8,521 nucleotides of DNA from Candidatus Saccharimonadota bacterium (GTDB lineage Bacteria; Eremiobacterota; Xenobia; Xenobiales; Xenobiaceae). The stretch lies in NCBI GenBank assembly GCA_004554425.1, contig SFMI01000072.1, positions 1 through 8,521 of the forward strand. Reading direction: 5' to 3'. Below, piece by piece: positions 6,455-8,521 of the stretch (position 1 is its first letter; every line of letters starts with the position of its first letter). Below the pieces are notes generated by a model that saw only the letters and a list, made by a program, of their open reading frames with translations, searched no databases and was not told the DNA's origin. Both the position numbers and the translations under genes were made by a program.

Positions 6455-6702
6455 TGGCGGCCTTTTTCAGTCAGGCTCCAAACGTTAATTTTAGCTTTAG
6501 CAGCACACATCTTTTTATAAAGACAAGCTTGGCAAGCAGTGGGAGCACACTGAGAAGAGCCGCTCCCCTGGCGCGTTAGATAGCCACCTTGCTCTAATTG
6601 ATTGAGCATAGCTTCCAATACTTGAGCTGAACAGCCCAACTCAGAAGCAATTTCTGGCCAAGATTTTTCTTGAGCTACAGAACGCAACAAAGCTTTAATC
6701 AT
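6433..6702 (-). CDS. feoC: FeoC-like winged-helix Fe-S protein
   Basis: This 89-residue protein is probably the small cytoplasmic partner or regulator of the FeoB iron transporter. Residues about 1-45 form a winged helix (SWPEIASELGCSAQVLEAML, then GGYLTRQG). A wing loop carries four cysteines, C52, C57, C60 and C66 (spacing C-x4-C-x2-C-x5-C), the pattern of the [4Fe-4S] or redox-sensing site of FeoC proteins. The C-terminus (WSLTEKGRQAAEMAD) is typical of small winged-helix regulators. It lies 28 bases downstream of feoB on the same strand and is the last gene of the operon. Its last six codons and stop are duplicated at 4728-4749. Whether it controls transcription or protects FeoB from proteolysis is not settled for this type, and the sequence cannot decide it. 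Confidence 0.85.
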   Translation of the reverse strand: MIKALLRSVAQEKSWPEIASELGCSAQVLEAMLNQLEQGGYLTRQGSGSSQCAPTACQACLYKKMCAAKAKINVWSLTEKGRQAAEMAD

Positions 6703-6706
6703 AGCG

Positions 6707-6711
6707 CCTCC
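6707..6711 (-). promoter_or_regulatory. Ribosome binding site of feoC
   Basis: GGAGG on the minus strand lies 4 bases before ATG (6700-6702), within the 28-base gap after feoB. It fixes the start and indicates that feoC is translated from the feoB transcript; no separate promoter is visible in the gap. Confidence 0.7.
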
Positions 6712-6730
6712 TGCCTGAGTAAATTGGAAA

Positions 6731-8521
6731 CTAAAGTCCAGCTAACCAGTTGCCTAAAGGAAGATGATAGACAATTACGGCTAAAATCCAAGCCACTATT
6801 AAAGAGTAAGCTATAGAAAAGCCAGTCCACTTCCAACCAAATTCAGTTTTCAAAGCACTTAAAGTACCTACGCAGGGCATATAAAGCAATACATAAACCA
6901 TGTAAGCTAAAATAGCTCGCGGAGAAGCGCAATTGAGAATTTGAGAAGCTAAACCGGCAGGGCCTCCTTCAGAGTCGTCACCAAAACTTACCAAACCGAA
7001 AAGTTGGAATACAGCTTTAAAAGTGTCGATAATAGCATCTATAAAACCAACGGCAATCTGTTCCAGACCGCTGCCCAGCGTTAAAGAAGCCACCTCACCG
7101 CCAGCTCCGAAATAGCTGACCGCTAAAGAGCCTACCACAACTTCTTTAGCTACAAAGCCGGGCACCAAAGCTCCAGCCAAGTGCCAATCGGTAATGCCGA
7201 AAGTAGAAGTAAAGTGCGTAAAAATATGGGACAAACGAGCGAAATAGCTACCATCTACACTGCCTATAGGGAAGCTGTTAATAGCCCAAACAAAAATAAC
7301 AGCAATAAAAATAGCTCCGCCGGCACTTTCCAAGAAGCTCAAAGTGCGAGCCCAGGCTTGCTTCCAAATAACTTTCATGGTTGGCAACCTATAAGGAGGC
7401 AATTCCATAATAGAGCCAGTTTCATCTGAATGCAAAATTTTGCTCATGAGCAAAATAGTAAACAGACCCATGACAATGCTTACAGTGTAAATGAAAAACA
7501 GAGCGTATGATGGGTTCTTAGGGAAAAAGATCGTGGCAAAGAAGGCAAAAACGGCCATTCTAGCGCTACAAGGAGCAAAAGGAACAGCCATAGCCACTCT
7601 CAAACGCTCGTTAAAAGATTCCAGAGTACGAGTAGCCACAATGCCAGGGACGTTGCAGCCAACGCCAACTAACATAGGAATAAAAGCTTTGCCTGGCAAG
7701 TTCATAGCTTTCATAATGCGGTCGACCAAAAATGCTGATCTGGCCAAGAAGCCGCTAGACTCCAAAACGCTCATACCTACGTAAAGCACAAACAAAACTG
7801 GAGTAAAAGCTAAGACGGTACCTAAGCCTTCCAAGACGCCATTCATAACAAACGAGCGTACCATGTCAGGCATTTGAGCTGAAGCTGTCCAGCCCATAAA
7901 AACTTCTTTTATAGTATTTAGCCAAGCTACCCAAGGATCCGAGAAAGCGAAAGTAAAGCGGAACAAAATTAACATACAGAATAAAAAGATCGGTATGCCA
8001 AAAATTGGATGCAATACTACTTTATCGATAGCGGCAGTAAGCTTATGAACACCAGCCGGAGCAGACTGCCCAAGTTCGGCTACTTTTCTAGCTAAACGAT
8101 AGCGAGTATCAGCAATTTCTAAGAAACAATCGGTACCGCTTTCAGCAAACTTCTTGCGATAATACTCAGCCTTTTTCCTAAAATCGGAAGGAATCTTGAT
8201 AGCTTTGTGAGCTCGCTCACCCTTTTTCTGGGCCTGGCCTTCGGTAGGATCATCTAAATCTTCTAATTTATCGCCAATTAAAGCAGCTACAGCAATCCAG
8301 CGAGCCGCTGGAGTATCCAAAAATGAGGAAAGATCTTCAATAGCTTTCTCTATTTCTGGCGGGTACTCTATTTTTAACTTGCTGCGCTTAGCGGCTATAG
8401 CATGGCGCATAAGTTCTTGCACGCCCTCTTCCTTGACGGCTACAGTAGGCACAACTGGCAAATCCAAAGCTTCGGACAAGGCCTCAATATTAGGCTTCAT
8501 ACCCTTTTCTTTGGCTTCATC
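6731..8521 (-). CDS. feoB: Ferrous iron transporter FeoB, 5' end outside the window
   Basis: FeoB is the inner-membrane, GTPase-gated Fe2+ permease. The visible 597 or so residues begin at the Asp of what should be the G4 motif (NxxD), because DEAKEKG precedes the first in-window ATG (8498-8500); that ATG is therefore internal and the P-loop lies off the edge. Counting from that Met: the end of the G domain (LPVVPTVAVKEEGVQEL, 14-30), a cytosolic helical domain (about 45-150), then the membrane part with HPIFGIPIFL (164-173), Gate 1 VGVGCNVPGIVATRTLE (278-294) and PFAPCSARM (307-315), Gate 2 ALVPGFVAKEVVVGSLA (444-460), and the C-terminal YMPCVGTLSALKTEFGW (540-556). The conserved gate cysteines C282, C311 and C543 are present. 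No frameshift is seen. feoC follows after 28 bases; feoA is not in the window. Total length would be about 720 residues, usual for FeoB. Confidence 0.96.
   Translation of the reverse strand, partial: DEAKEKGMKPNIEALSEALDLPVVPTVAVKEEGVQELMRHAIAAKRSKLKIEYPPEIEKAIEDLSSFLDTPAARWIAVAALIGDKLEDLDDPTEGQAQKKGERAHKAIKIPSDFRKKAEYYRKKFAESGTDCFLEIADTRYRLARKVAELGQSAPAGVHKLTAAIDKVVLHPIFGIPIFLFCMLILFRFTFAFSDPWVAWLNTIKEVFMGWTASAQMPDMVRSFVMNGVLEGLGTVLAFTPVLFVLYVGMSVLESSGFLARSAFLVDRIMKAMNLPGKAFIPMLVGVGCNVPGIVATRTLESFNERLRVAMAVPFAPCSARMAVFAFFATIFFPKNPSYALFFIYTVSIVMGLFTILLMSKILHSDETGSIMELPPYRLPTMKVIWKQAWARTLSFLESAGGAIFIAVIFVWAINSFPIGSVDGSYFARLSHIFTHFTSTFGITDWHLAGALVPGFVAKEVVVGSLAVSYFGAGGEVASLTLGSGLEQIAVGFIDAIIDTFKAVFQLFGLVSFGDDSEGGPAGLASQILNCASPRAILAYMVYVLLYMPCVGTLSALKTEFGWKWTGFSIAYSLIVAWILAVIVYHLPLGNWLAGL

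Noticed and set aside
8498..8500. ATG as the start of feoB
   Set aside because: The frame stays open to the window edge and the upstream codons (DEAKEKG) match the normal FeoB G domain just after the G4 motif, so the Met is internal.

Overview
The window looks like chromosomal DNA of an anaerobic, fermentative Bacillota bacterium. Protein motifs and the gene mix ([FeFe] hydrogenase, Feo iron uptake, a DUF234-type ATPase remnant) would suit a Negativicutes-like host, but I could not run a search and the lineage is tentative.

Layout, left to right. (1) 97 to about 955, minus strand: a decayed C-terminal piece of an ATPase_2/DUF234 ATP-binding protein. It carries four reconstructible lesions: an extra A in a homopolymer, a 15-base tandem duplication, a Trp-to-stop change and a 13-base tandem duplication. 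It has lost its P-loop half. (2) 1029-4594, plus strand: a two-gene operon. The first gene fuses a NuoF-type C-terminal iron-sulfur domain to a GltD/NfnB-like FAD and NAD(P)H oxidoreductase. The second is a CpI-like, multi-cluster [FeFe] hydrogenase that overlaps it by 7 bases. Together they probably form a soluble NAD(P)H-linked hydrogenase. (3) 4595-5020: an intergenic region with a GC-rich terminator, the first copy of a 93-base repeat that includes a bidirectional terminator, an unassigned AT-rich stretch and a probable promoter. (4) 5021-6358, plus strand: a very AT-rich gene for an AlbA_2 (Schlafen-like), GHKL ATPase and winged-helix protein. (5) 6362-6454: the second repeat copy, which covers the 3' end of the next gene. 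(6) 6433-8521, minus strand: feoC-like and feoB genes for ferrous iron uptake. feoB runs off the right edge.

The most notable structure is the 93-base direct repeat (4657-4749 and 6362-6454, two mismatches, spacing 1705). Both copies hold a bidirectional terminator plus the last codons of feoC, and they bracket the AlbA_2 gene. Removing one repeat plus the intervening DNA would leave a simple convergent layout, hydrogenase operon > terminator < feo operon. The AlbA_2 gene therefore looks like a small cassette inserted at the 3' end of feoC with that end regenerated. No integrase or transposase is visible.

Base composition supports a mosaic. Single 60-base lines counted by hand give about 58% G+C in the hydrogenase operon, 45% in feoB and 23% in the AlbA_2 gene.
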